Shown: piece after piece, positions 1-9,280 of the stretch
Layout: each line of letters opens with the position of its first letter
Numbering within the stretch: position 1 is the stretch's first letter
Assembly: GCF_029213205.1 (NCBI RefSeq)
Contig: NZ_JARGNH010000015.1
Coordinates: forward strand, 16,557-80,556
Origin: Pseudooceanicola sp.
GTDB lineage: Bacteria > Pseudomonadota > Alphaproteobacteria > Rhodobacterales > Rhodobacteraceae
Length of the DNA stretch: 64,000 nt
Direction of reading: 5' to 3'
Position numbers and translations under genes: made by a program
The notes under the pieces: generated by a model
Databases searched by the model: none
The model's input: the letters and a program-made list of their open reading frames with translations, nothing else
What the model was told of the DNA's origin: nothing

Positions 1-1662
1 ATTTTCCAGGATCAGCAGCAGGTCGCATTCCTGCACCGCCGCCGGGCGATGCGCGACGATCACCACCGCGCCGCCTGCCGCCTTGTGCGCCCGCACCGCC
101 CGGTTCAGCGCAACGCTGCCGCGATGATCCAGATTGGAATTGGGTTCATCCAGAACCAGCAGCACCGGGTCACCGAACAGCGCCCGGGCCAGCCCGATCC
201 GCTGCGCCTGCCCGCCGGAAAAATGTCCGGCCCCGGCGCTGACCCTGGTGTCATAGCCCTGTGGCAGGCTCAGGATCATCTCATGCGCATCGGCCCGCTT
301 GGCGGCCTCGATCACCTTGTCAGGATTGGCGTCGATGCCCAGGCGGGCGATGTTTTCAGCGACGGTGCCGTCAAACAGGCTGACCCGCTGCGGCAGATAG
401 CCGACCAGGAGCCCATGCGCATCGCCGTCATAGAGGTTGAGCGGCGCACCACCCAGCAGGATGGTGCCGTCAAGCACCGGCCAGGTTCCGGTCAGGGCCC
501 GCGCCAAGGTGGATTTGCCCGCCCCCGACGGGCCGATCACCCCCAGCGCCTGCCCCGGTTCCAGCTGGAAACTCACCTTGTTGAGTGTCACTTGGCCGCT
601 TTCCGGCGGCCCGATGCAGGCCTGTTCCGCGACCAGCCGCGCCTCGGGACGGGGCAATGCGGTATGCGCCGCCTCTGGTGGTGATTCCGCCAGCAGCCGG
701 GTCAGGTTGCGCCAAGCCTCGACCGCACGCAGGATCACCGGCCATTGGCCGATGGTCAGTTCCACCGGCGCCAGCGCCCGGCCCAGCATCAGTGTTCCGG
801 CGATCATCGCCCCCGGCGAGAGTTCATTCTGCAACACCAGATAGGCGGCACCGCCCAGCATCGCCGATTGCAGGAATTGCCGCAGACTCTTGGCGCAGGC
901 GGTGAATGCGGTGCTGAGATCGTTGGCGAGCAATTTGCGGCGCTGCGCCTCGGTCCTTGCCGCGGTCCAGCGGTTGAAGGCGGCCTGCCGCATGCCCAGG
1001 GCGGTCAGCGATTCGGCCCCTTCGCGCATGTTGCTGGCCATCAGATCGGCCCGGGCCGAGGCCAGTTGCGCCTGCGCCTGAGGTTCCCGGGTCAGGGTCT
1101 GGTTCAACGCCGTCACCAGCACCACCAGACCGCCGCCGACAAAGGCCAATACCCCCAACCAGGGATGGAACAGGGTGATCCCGGCCAGAAAGATCGGCGT
1201 CCAGATCAAATCGAACAGGGCGATCAGCGACGGCGAGGCGAACATCCGCTGCAGCGCCTCGACATCGCGCAGCCCGCTGGCAGCCAGGGTATCGGACCGG
1301 ACCGCGGCGCGGCGCAACACCGCATCAAAGGCGCGCCCGTCCAGACGGGATTGCATCCGCGCCCCGATCCGGGTCAGCACCCGCGCCCGCGCCGCGTCGA
1401 GCATCCAAAGGATGAACAGCAGGAACATCACCAGGGTGGTCAGCACGATCAGCGTCGGCACCGAGCGCGAGGCCAGCACCCGGTCATAGACCTGAAGCAT
1501 GTAAAGCGGCCCGGTCAGCATCAGCAGGTTGGCCACCATGCTGAACCCGAATACCGCCCAGAGCAGCGGCAGATTCTCATGGCGGGCGGCACGCAGTTCC
1601 GCCCGGGCGCCCAACTCAAAAACGCTGAATTCATCGGATCGCGTCGCATGGAAAGGTTGCAT
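1..1662 (-). CDS. Type I secretion system permease/ATPase (ABC exporter, PrtD-like), 3' end truncated by window
   Basis: Reading the minus strand from ATG at 1662 gives MQPFHATRSDEFSVFELGARAELRAARHEN... with a TM region, Walker A GPSGAGKST, signature FSGGQAQRIGLARAL, Walker B LLVLDEPNSNLD. No stop before base 1. Confidence 0.85.
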   Translation of the reverse strand, partial: MQPFHATRSDEFSVFELGARAELRAARHENLPLLWAVFGFSMVANLLMLTGPLYMLQVYDRVLASRSVPTLIVLTTLVMFLLFILWMLDAARARVLTRIGARMQSRLDGRAFDAVLRRAAVRSDTLAASGLRDVEALQRMFASPSLIALFDLIWTPIFLAGITLFHPWLGVLAFVGGGLVVLVTALNQTLTREPQAQAQLASARADLMASNMREGAESLTALGMRQAAFNRWTAARTEAQRRKLLANDLSTAFTACAKSLRQFLQSAMLGGAAYLVLQNELSPGAMIAGTLMLGRALAPVELTIGQWPVILRAVEAWRNLTRLLAESPPEAAHTALPRPEARLVAEQACIGPPESGQVTLNKVSFQLEPGQALGVIGPSGAGKSTLARALTGTWPVLDGTILLGGAPLNLYDGDAHGLLVGYLPQRVSLFDGTVAENIARLGIDANPDKVIEAAKRADAHEMILSLPQGYDTRVSAGAGHFSGGQAQRIGLARALFGDPVLLVLDEPNSNLDHRGSVALNRAVRAHKAAGGAVVIVAHRPAAVQECDLLLILEN

Positions 1663-1800
1663 CAGTGAGTTTCCGCCGTTTACCGGTTGTGCTACGCTTT
1701 TCATGCGACAAACTGGCAAATCATTGGTTTATGCATTGCTTTAAAGTCACAGCGACACCAAATCGTGTTTAGCCATTCGGGCTTTTGCGCCAGTATGCAG

Positions 1801-2637
1801 CCAATGGCGGCAAACGGATCGAACCAGGATTCCAGTGTGGGCAGAGACGTGGCAAAATCGAACGACAGCAGAACCCGCGGCTTGCGGCGCGGATTGGCGA
1901 TTGTCGTTCTTCCACTGCTGCTTTCGGCCTGTTCGGGCAGTTTGAACGGTGCGGACGGGATTCATGACCCCTATGAGGCCACCAACCGCGTGATCCATGA
2001 AAACAACAAACGCATCGACCGCGCGGTGATCCGACCGCTGGCGCTGGCCTATGTCGAAGGGACTCCGCCGGGCCTGCAGGAATCAATCCGGAATTTTCGC
2101 ATAAACTTTTCCACACCGGGCATGGTGGTGAATGATCTGCTGCAGCTGAACGGCGAAGACGCGCTGGTCAACACACTGCGCTTTGCGTTGAACACCGTGG
2201 TCGGGCTCGGCGGCCTGGTCGATGTCGCCGGGCTCCATGGCCTGCCAGCGCGCGAGACGGATTTTGGCGAAACCCTGCATTTCTGGCGGGTGACCGAAGG
2301 CGCTTACCTGGAATTGCCGCTGCGTGGCCCGACCACCGAGCGCGACGCGGTCGGCGGTCTTGTCGATTTCTTCCTCAACCCGATGCGCTATCTGCTGCCG
2401 GTGCCGGAACGCTATGCGGGCAGCGTCGCGCGGGTGTTTGACCTGGCCGGAAGCCGGGGCCGTTTCGCCGAAACCGTGGACAGCGTGCTATACGACAGTG
2501 CCGACAGCTATATTCAGTATCGCAACACCTACCTGCAGCGGCGGCGCTATGAGCTGGGCGGTGATGAGACCATTGGCGACCCTTACTTGGACCCCTACGG
2601 AACAGGTGACCCCTATGTTGATCCCTACACCGAATAA
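1801..2637 (+). CDS. mlaA: MlaA/VacJ family lipoprotein
   Basis: Lipobox-like LPLLLSACSG; DPYEATNRVIHENNKRIDRAVIRPLA, FRINFSTPGMVVNDLLQ, and DFGETLHFW typical of MlaA. Exact start uncertain within ORF 1687..2637. Confidence 0.9.
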   Translation, partial: PMAANGSNQDSSVGRDVAKSNDSRTRGLRRGLAIVVLPLLLSACSGSLNGADGIHDPYEATNRVIHENNKRIDRAVIRPLALAYVEGTPPGLQESIRNFRINFSTPGMVVNDLLQLNGEDALVNTLRFALNTVVGLGGLVDVAGLHGLPARETDFGETLHFWRVTEGAYLELPLRGPTTERDAVGGLVDFFLNPMRYLLPVPERYAGSVARVFDLAGSRGRFAETVDSVLYDSADSYIQYRNTYLQRRRYELGGDETIGDPYLDPYGTGDPYVDPYTE

Positions 2638-3244
2638 TCCCCACACCAGCCTGACCCGGCGCAGCTTGTTGTCTGGAACGGCGGCGCTGGCGCTGGTTGC
2701 GCTGTTGCCACGCGACGCCTTGGCCTTGACCGATGCAACCGCACGGACCTTGGTCGACAAGCTCGTCGCCGAAATCAACCGGGTCATCGATTCCGGTAAA
2801 TCGGAATCTGCGATGATCCGGGATTTCACCGGCATTTTCGACCGCTATGCGGATGTACCGATCATCGCCCGCTCCTGCCTCGGGGCAGACGTGCGGAATT
2901 ATTCTTCGGCCCAGATCGCCGCCTACACCGCAGTATTTCGCGGCTACGTCGGGCGCAAATACGGCAAGCGGTTCCGTGAATTCATCGGTGGCAAGGTGAT
3001 TGTGATCGGGGTGCGGCCAGTGAAGACCTGGCACGAGGTTTCGGCCCAGGCGATCCTGACCGCCCGCGCGCCGTTTGAGGTGCGGTTCCTGGTCTCGGAC
3101 AAATCGGGCAAGCCGCTGTTCTTTGACCTGTTCATCGAAGGCGTGTCGATGCGGCTGACCGAACGCACCGAAATCGGCTCGATGCTGGACCGGGCGCGTG
3201 GCGACATTGCCAAGATGACCGAGGCGCTGAAATCCGCAGGCTGA
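2615..3244 (+). CDS. mlaC: MlaC/ABC transporter substrate-binding (toluene tolerance Ttg2D family) protein
   Basis: In-frame ATG at 2615 gives MLIPTPNNPHTSLTRRSLLSG (Tat-like twin Arg) followed by MlaC-like body; start overlaps the mlaA 3' end. Confidence 0.85.
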   Translation: MLIPTPNNPHTSLTRRSLLSGTAALALVALLPRDALALTDATARTLVDKLVAEINRVIDSGKSESAMIRDFTGIFDRYADVPIIARSCLGADVRNYSSAQIAAYTAVFRGYVGRKYGKRFREFIGGKVIVIGVRPVKTWHEVSAQAILTARAPFEVRFLVSDKSGKPLFFDLFIEGVSMRLTERTEIGSMLDRARGDIAKMTEALKSAG

Positions 3245-3277
3245 TCGGGCGTCGGTCATTGCTGCCGGTCGTCGGCG

Positions 3278-5488
3278 CTAATTGACCCCGAGGAGATCCT
3301 TCAACAGCCGCTCGATCGGGTTTTCCCTGGCCTTTTCCCTGGGCTCAGAGCCATCGCCATCCAGCGGTTCACCCGGCACCTCGGGCACCAGCATCGGCAG
3401 CGGGCGATGTTCACGTCCCTCATGCACCCGCACCATGGCCTCGCGCCAGATTTCGGCCGGAAGGCCGGATCCGGTAACCCCGGTCAGCGGCGTGTTGTCG
3501 TCATAGCCCATCCAGACCCCGGCGACGTAATCCGCCGAAAAGCCGACGAACCAGGCGTCGCGGGCGGCCTGGGTGGTGCCGGTCTTGCCCGCCACCTCAA
3601 GCCCGTCGATATTGGCGCGCGAGCCGGTGCCGGACAGCACCACCTGGCGCATCATCCAAATCAGCTCACGCGCGGCGGATTCGCGGATCACCCGCTCGCC
3701 GATGCCACTTTCGTTTTCCATCAGCGGTTCGGTTTCGCCCTGCAGCGTCAGGCTGGTCAGCCCGTAGGGGGTGACCGAAGACCCGCCATTCAGGATGCCG
3801 GCATAGGCGCCGACCATTTCGATCAGGGTGCTTTCCGACACCCCCAGTGCCAGCGCCGGACCATCGGCCAGGTCGCTGCGAATACCGAAGTCGCTGGCGA
3901 TCTGGCGGACATTGTCCAGCCCGACCGTCGTGGCCACCCGCACCGCCGGGATGTTCAGCGAATATTTCAGCGCATCGGCCAGGGTGACGGTGCCGCGAAA
4001 TTTGTGATCATAGTTTTCCGGGCTCCACGGCCCCGATCCCGGCACATTGATGGTCAGCGGCTCATCCTGAACCGTGGTAAAAGGGCTGTGGCCCAGGTCC
4101 AGCGCGGCGGCATAGACAAAGGGTTTGAACGAAGATCCGGTTTGCCGCAGCGCCTGGGTGGCGCGGTTGAAGGCGCCTGACACCTTGGTGCGGCGGCCAC
4201 CGACCATGGCGCGCACCGCGCCGTCGGCGCTCATCACCACGATCGCCGCCTGCGCCTTGGAGCCTTCTTTCACCTTGTCCGAAAAGATCGTTTTCATTGC
4301 CGCCTCGGCAGCGGCCTGAATGCGCTGATCCAGGGTGGTGACGATGGTCACGTCCTCGGTGGTCTTGCGGGTCAGGAATTCCGGGCCCGAGGCCATCACC
4401 CAATCGGCGAAATAGCCGCCCGCCTTGGCCTCGGCCGCTTCGGACAATTGCGCGGGATTGGCCAGCGCCTCGGCGGCGGCACTGTCAGAGAGATAGCCCT
4501 GCTCGCGCATCAGCCCGATGATCACCCCGGCGCGGTTCTGCGACCGGGTCAGGTCATTGGTCGGCGCATAGCGGGTCGGGGCCACCAGCAGCCCGGCCAG
4601 CATCGCCGATTCCGCCGGGGTGACCGAGGCGGCGGATTTACCGAAATAGCGCTGGCTGGCGGCCTCAAAGCCGCGCGCCCCGGCGCCGAGGAAGGCCCGG
4701 TTCATGTAGATCGTCAGGATCTCGGCCTTGGTGTATTTCATCTCGAGACCGACCGAAAACACCGCCTCTTTGGCCTTGCGCCACAGGGTGGTACGGCGGC
4801 AGTCCGCCTCGTATTCGGTTTCGTTTTTCCAGATCTTGGGATCAAACGGCGTGCCCAGGCACAGCAGCTTGGCGGTCTGCTGGGTGATGGTCGACCCGCC
4901 ATGGCCCTGCAGCGGCCCGCGCCCTTCGCGCAGATTGATGCTGATGGCGCTGGCAATGCCGCGCGGCGACACGCCGAAATGTTTGTAGAACCGCTTGTCC
5001 TCGGTGGCGACAATGGCGTTGCGAAGATGTGGCGATACATTTTCCGCCGTCACCACACCGCCGAACTGATCGCCGCGCCAGGCAAAGACCTGACCCTCGG
5101 CATCCAGCATCGTCACTGATCCACGGGCGCGGCCATCCAGCAGATCGCTGACCGGCGGCAGGCCTATGGCGATAAAACCGGAAACGCCAAAGATGATCAG
5201 CGCGGTGATGGCGCCCAGCCGCCAGGACAGGCCCCAGACAATCCGCCAGACCCAGCGCAGCACCGCCAGCAGCGCTGCGACGATCGGATTGCGCTTGGCC
5301 TTGGCGGGCGCGCGTTTGCGCGGCGTAGCGCGTTTGGCGGGGGGCTTGCCGCGGCCACCACCGTTGCCGCCCTTGCCGCCGCCGGTTCCACCACCCGTGC
5401 GGGAAGGGCCGACGCGGCTGGACGCTGCGGATTTCTGCGGATACCGCCGGTCCGCGACCAGCGGCTTGCGCTTTTTAGACTCACTCAT
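3278..5488 (-). CDS. Penicillin-binding protein 1A family (transglycosylase/transpeptidase)
   Basis: GT51 motifs (ATEDKRFYKHFGVSPRG, GHGGSTITQQTAK) and transpeptidase motifs (TGSSFKPF, SLNIPAVR, KTGTTQ). Gly/Lys-rich N-terminal cytoplasmic tail; ATG at 5488 (MSESKKRK). Confidence 0.92.
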   Translation of the reverse strand: MSESKKRKPLVADRRYPQKSAASSRVGPSRTGGGTGGGKGGNGGGRGKPPAKRATPRKRAPAKAKRNPIVAALLAVLRWVWRIVWGLSWRLGAITALIIFGVSGFIAIGLPPVSDLLDGRARGSVTMLDAEGQVFAWRGDQFGGVVTAENVSPHLRNAIVATEDKRFYKHFGVSPRGIASAISINLREGRGPLQGHGGSTITQQTAKLLCLGTPFDPKIWKNETEYEADCRRTTLWRKAKEAVFSVGLEMKYTKAEILTIYMNRAFLGAGARGFEAASQRYFGKSAASVTPAESAMLAGLLVAPTRYAPTNDLTRSQNRAGVIIGLMREQGYLSDSAAAEALANPAQLSEAAEAKAGGYFADWVMASGPEFLTRKTTEDVTIVTTLDQRIQAAAEAAMKTIFSDKVKEGSKAQAAIVVMSADGAVRAMVGGRRTKVSGAFNRATQALRQTGSSFKPFVYAAALDLGHSPFTTVQDEPLTINVPGSGPWSPENYDHKFRGTVTLADALKYSLNIPAVRVATTVGLDNVRQIASDFGIRSDLADGPALALGVSESTLIEMVGAYAGILNGGSSVTPYGLTSLTLQGETEPLMENESGIGERVIRESAARELIWMMRQVVLSGTGSRANIDGLEVAGKTGTTQAARDAWFVGFSADYVAGVWMGYDDNTPLTGVTGSGLPAEIWREAMVRVHEGREHRPLPMLVPEVPGEPLDGDGSEPREKARENPIERLLKDLLGVN

Positions 5489-5741
5489 GCTGCCCTGCCC
5501 GGCGCCTTTTGTTTGTGGGCACAATACAGGCTGCGCGGGCCGATGTTGAGGATTGAATAGAGGTCAGGGCGTTTTTCATTTGCCTATTTTTTGGGCTAAA
5601 GCAAGTAGCTGATTAACAATTAGGCAAATATTCTCGTTTCGCCCGAAGATTCCGCCGTGAAACCTTTCTTGCACCCGGGCGCGGCGGCTTAGTGACCCCT
5701 GCGACCGGCGGGAGTGGCCCGCGTCCAGGAAGGGGATCACA

Positions 5742-6080
5742 GTGAAACTCATCATCGCAACGATAAAACCGTTCAAGCTTGAGGAGGTCCGCGAAGCGCT
5801 GACCGAAATCGGCGTACGCGGTATGATGGTTACGGAAATCAAGGGCTTCGGCTCACAATCCGGGCATACGGAAATCTATCGCGGCGCCGAATACGCCGTG
5901 AATTTCGTGCCCAAGATCAAGCTTGAAATCGCGGTCAGTTCGGCGATGGCCGACCAGGTGGTCGATACGATTACCGCAACCGCAAAAACCGGCAAGATTG
6001 GCGACGGCAAAATCTTCGTTCTCGATATCTCGCAAGCAGTTCGTGTGCGGACCGGCGAGACGAACGAAGACGCTCTCTGA
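5742..6080 (+). CDS. glnK: P-II family nitrogen regulatory protein
   Basis: MKLIIATIKPFKLEEVREALTEIGVRGMMVTEIKGFG..., T-loop and GDGKIFV motif; directly upstream of amtB. Confidence 0.95.
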   Translation: MKLIIATIKPFKLEEVREALTEIGVRGMMVTEIKGFGSQSGHTEIYRGAEYAVNFVPKIKLEIAVSSAMADQVVDTITATAKTGKIGDGKIFVLDISQAVRVRTGETNEDAL

Positions 6081-6101
6081 GCGCAGAACAGGGGAAAGGA
6101 A

Positions 6102-7448
6102 ATGCAAATGAAATCCGTAACGAAACTGGGCCTCGCCGCGACATTGATCGCGCTGCCCAGCCTGGGGTTGGCGCAGGACGCCGATATGACCCCGCCGACT
6201 GGCGAAGTCGGCTATATTTTCAACACGTTCATGTTCCTGGTCACCGGCTTTCTGGTGATGTGGATGGGCGCTGGCTTCTCGATGCTCGAGGCCGGGCTGG
6301 TGCGCCAGAAGAACGTCACCATGCAGCTGATGAAGAACGTCTCGCTCTTCGCGATTGCCTCGATCATGTATTACGTCATCGGCTACAATCTGATGTATCC
6401 GGGCGATGGCTGGTCGATTGACGGCATCCTCGGGGCGTTTTCAACCGCATCGGTGGAACCTGTCGGGCTGGCCGACACGGAAACCGACCTGACCTATGCC
6501 TCGGTCGGCTCGGACTTCTTCTTTCAGCTGATGTTCTGTGCGACCACCGCGTCGATCGTTTCCGGCACCCTGGCCGAGCGGATCAAGCTGTGGCCGTTCC
6601 TGATCTTCACCGTCGCGCTGACCGCGGTGATCTACCCGATCCAGGCCTCCTGGAAATGGGGCGGCGGCTTCCTGGCGCCGGGCACCGAAGGCGTGACCGA
6701 CTTCCTCGATTTCGCAGGCTCGACCGTGGTGCATTCGGTTGGTGGCTGGGCGGCTCTGACCGGGGCGCTTATCCTGGGACCGCGGATCGGCAAATACAGC
6801 AAAGAAGGCCGCACCATCCCGATGCCGGGTTCGAACCTGACGCTGGCGACGCTGGGCACGTTCATCCTGTGGCTGGGTTGGTTCGGCTTCAACGGTGGGT
6901 CGCAGCTCTATATGGACACCGCTGGCAATGTGGCTGACATCAGCCGGATCTTTGCCAATACCAATACGGCGGCTGCCGGTGGCGCGATTGCCGCGCTGTT
7001 GCTGACCCAGGCGCTGTACAAGAAGCCTGACCTGACCATGGTGCTGAACGGCGCGCTGGCCGGTCTGGTGTCGATCACCGCCGAACCGCTGACCCCGTCA
7101 CTGGGCGCGGCCACGCTGATCGGTGCCTTTGGTGGTATCCTGGTGGTTCTGGCGGTTCCGCTGCTGGACAAGCTGAAGATCGACGATGTCGTCGGGGCGA
7201 TCCCGGTGCACCTGGTCTGTGGCATCTGGGGCACGATCGCGGTGGTTCTGACCAACCCCGACGCGTCGCTGGGCAAGCAGCTCTATTCGATCGTGGTTGT
7301 CGGCATCTTTGTGGTCGTCTCCTCCGGGATCGTCTGGTTCATCCTCAAGGCGACGATGGGCCTCAGGGTCAGCGAAGAGGACGAGATCATGGGCCTCGAC
7401 ATGGCCGAGCTGGGGATGGAAGCCTATCCCGAATTTTCCAAGGGCTGA
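6102..7448 (+). CDS. amtB: Ammonium transporter
   Basis: FMFLVTGFLVMWMGAGFSMLEAGLVRQKN, DFAGSTVVHSVGGWAAL, GFNGGSQL; signal peptide present. Confidence 0.95.
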   Translation: MQMKSVTKLGLAATLIALPSLGLAQDADMTPPTGEVGYIFNTFMFLVTGFLVMWMGAGFSMLEAGLVRQKNVTMQLMKNVSLFAIASIMYYVIGYNLMYPGDGWSIDGILGAFSTASVEPVGLADTETDLTYASVGSDFFFQLMFCATTASIVSGTLAERIKLWPFLIFTVALTAVIYPIQASWKWGGGFLAPGTEGVTDFLDFAGSTVVHSVGGWAALTGALILGPRIGKYSKEGRTIPMPGSNLTLATLGTFILWLGWFGFNGGSQLYMDTAGNVADISRIFANTNTAAAGGAIAALLLTQALYKKPDLTMVLNGALAGLVSITAEPLTPSLGAATLIGAFGGILVVLAVPLLDKLKIDDVVGAIPVHLVCGIWGTIAVVLTNPDASLGKQLYSIVVVGIFVVVSSGIVWFILKATMGLRVSEEDEIMGLDMAELGMEAYPEFSKG

Positions 7449-7476
7449 TATCCTTCCAATCCGTCTCTTGTGACCG

Positions 7477-7504
7477 GCCCGGGCGTTCGCGCCCGGGCTT
7501 TTTT
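7477..7504 (+). terminator. Rho-independent terminator after amtB
   Basis: Perfect 9-bp stem GCCCGGGCG-TTCG-CGCCCGGGC followed by T6. Confidence 0.9.
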
Positions 7505-7640
7505 GTGCCACCGTGCCAAGGGGTGAAGAGTTTTCGCGAAAAGAATTGGCACAAGGCGGGTGTCAGGCCAGGTTCGCAACCGTCGCGATTGCGGTGCGGC
7601 GCGGCGCGGCGTAGCCTTTGACAAAAGACGAGGGACTGCC

Positions 7641-8858
7641 ATGTATGATCTTGCCGCCATCGGGGCCTGGCTGGAATTCGCGCTGCGCTGGGTGCATGTG
7701 ATCACCGCCATCGCCTGGATCGGGTCGTCGTTCTATTTTATCGCGCTCGACCTCGGGCTGCACCGGGACCGCAACCTGGCCTCGGGCGCAGATGGTGAGG
7801 AATGGCAGGTGCATGGCGGCGGCTTTTACCATGTGCAGAAATACCTGGTCGCCCCGGCGGCGATGCCGGACGATCTGATCTGGTTCAAATGGGAAAGCTA
7901 TTCGACCTGGCTTTCGGGCTTTGCCATGCTGATCCTGGTCTATTACCTCGGTGCCGAATTCTATCTGGTCGATCCGGCGGTGATGGATCTGGCAGCCTGG
8001 CAGGCGATCCTGATCTCGCTCGGCTCACTCGGCTTTGGCTGGCTGGCCTATGACCGGATCTGCAAATCGAAATTCGGCGACAACAACACCCGGTTGATGC
8101 TGGCGCTTTATCTGATCCTGGTCGGGCTCGCCTATTTCTACACCCATGTCTTCACCGGTCGCGCTGCGATGCTGCATCTGGGCGCCTTCACCGCCACGAT
8201 CATGAGCGCCAATGTCTTCTTCATCATCATGCCGAACCAGCGGATCGTGGTGGCCGATCTCAAGGCCGGGCGCGTGCCGGATGCCAAATACGGCAAGATC
8301 GCCAAGCAGCGCAGCACCCATAACAACTACCTGACCCTGCCGGTCATCTTCATGATGCTGAGCAACCATTACCCGCTGGCGTTTTCCACCGAATGGACCT
8401 GGCTGATCGCCAGTCTGGTGTTCCTGATGGGGGTGACGATCCGGCATTATTTCAACTCGGTCCATGCCCGCAAGGGCAACCCGACCTGGACCTGGGCGGT
8501 GACGGCGGTGCTGTTCATTGTGGTGATGTGGCTCTCGACCGCGCCGATGTTCCGGGACGAGCCGGAAGAGGCACAGGGCGCCGCGCTGCGCTTTGCCGAG
8601 GCGGAGGGGTTTGAGGCGGTGCATGACATCGTGCTGGGCCGCTGTTCGATGTGCCATGCCGCCGAACCGGCCTGGGAGGGGCTGCTCTGGCCGCCCAAGG
8701 GCGTGCGGCTGGAAACCGAAGCGCAGATCGCGCGGGCGGCGCGGGCAATCTATTTGCAAGCCGGGCTGGGCCATGCGATGCCGCCCGCCAATCTGAGCTT
8801 TATCGAGCCGGAGGAGCGGGCGAAGATCGTGGCCTGGTATCAGGCGGCGGTGAAGTGA
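7641..8858 (+). CDS. puuD: Urate hydroxylase PuuD (membrane protein with C-terminal cytochrome c domain)
   Basis: N-terminal membrane domain WLEFALRWVHVITAIAWIGSSFYFIALD, C-terminal haem-binding CSMCH. Confidence 0.88.
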   Translation: MYDLAAIGAWLEFALRWVHVITAIAWIGSSFYFIALDLGLHRDRNLASGADGEEWQVHGGGFYHVQKYLVAPAAMPDDLIWFKWESYSTWLSGFAMLILVYYLGAEFYLVDPAVMDLAAWQAILISLGSLGFGWLAYDRICKSKFGDNNTRLMLALYLILVGLAYFYTHVFTGRAAMLHLGAFTATIMSANVFFIIMPNQRIVVADLKAGRVPDAKYGKIAKQRSTHNNYLTLPVIFMMLSNHYPLAFSTEWTWLIASLVFLMGVTIRHYFNSVHARKGNPTWTWAVTAVLFIVVMWLSTAPMFRDEPEEAQGAALRFAEAEGFEAVHDIVLGRCSMCHAAEPAWEGLLWPPKGVRLETEAQIARAARAIYLQAGLGHAMPPANLSFIEPEERAKIVAWYQAAVK

Positions 8859-9280
8859 GAAGCCCTGCCTGATTTTGACTTAGTAGAACTCGCTTACGAA
8901 GCAGATGATATGATCCGTCAGCCTTAGCGGGTTGCTGAACGAGCCCTGCCTCGACAGGGCTTTGAGAACATGAGTCACCCTTTTGGCCGCACCGACGGGG
9001 TGAGGATGCGCGGGACGGACGAGACGAGCGGGTCGCGGTTCATCCTGACAATGGCTGCCAACCACCTCGCCAGACCACCCCGGTTGCGTGCCGCATGACC
9101 CGAAGAGACGACCCACGGGGCACATGTCGAGCCGCCAAAGGGCATCGCGATCAGGCGAAACAGCCCTGATGCGGGGACAGCCTTCCTGATAAGGGAAGTT
9201 TCGGCACCCTATTCGGCCAGCAAAGCACAGCGAACGCCTGTTACCTCCCACCCCTCACCCGCCTCGACAGAAACACTAGT
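8859..9280. other. Intergenic region of unknown function with several inverted repeats
   Basis: No convincing coding signal (123-aa minus ORF 8880..9251 has no recognisable family). Contains hairpin AGCCCTG-CCTCGA-CAGGGCT at 8942-8961. Confidence 0.4.

Noticed and set aside
5280-5420. Gly-rich repeats in the PBP N-terminus as something novel
   Set aside because: Basic/Gly-rich cytoplasmic tails are common in alphaproteobacterial PBP1A proteins.
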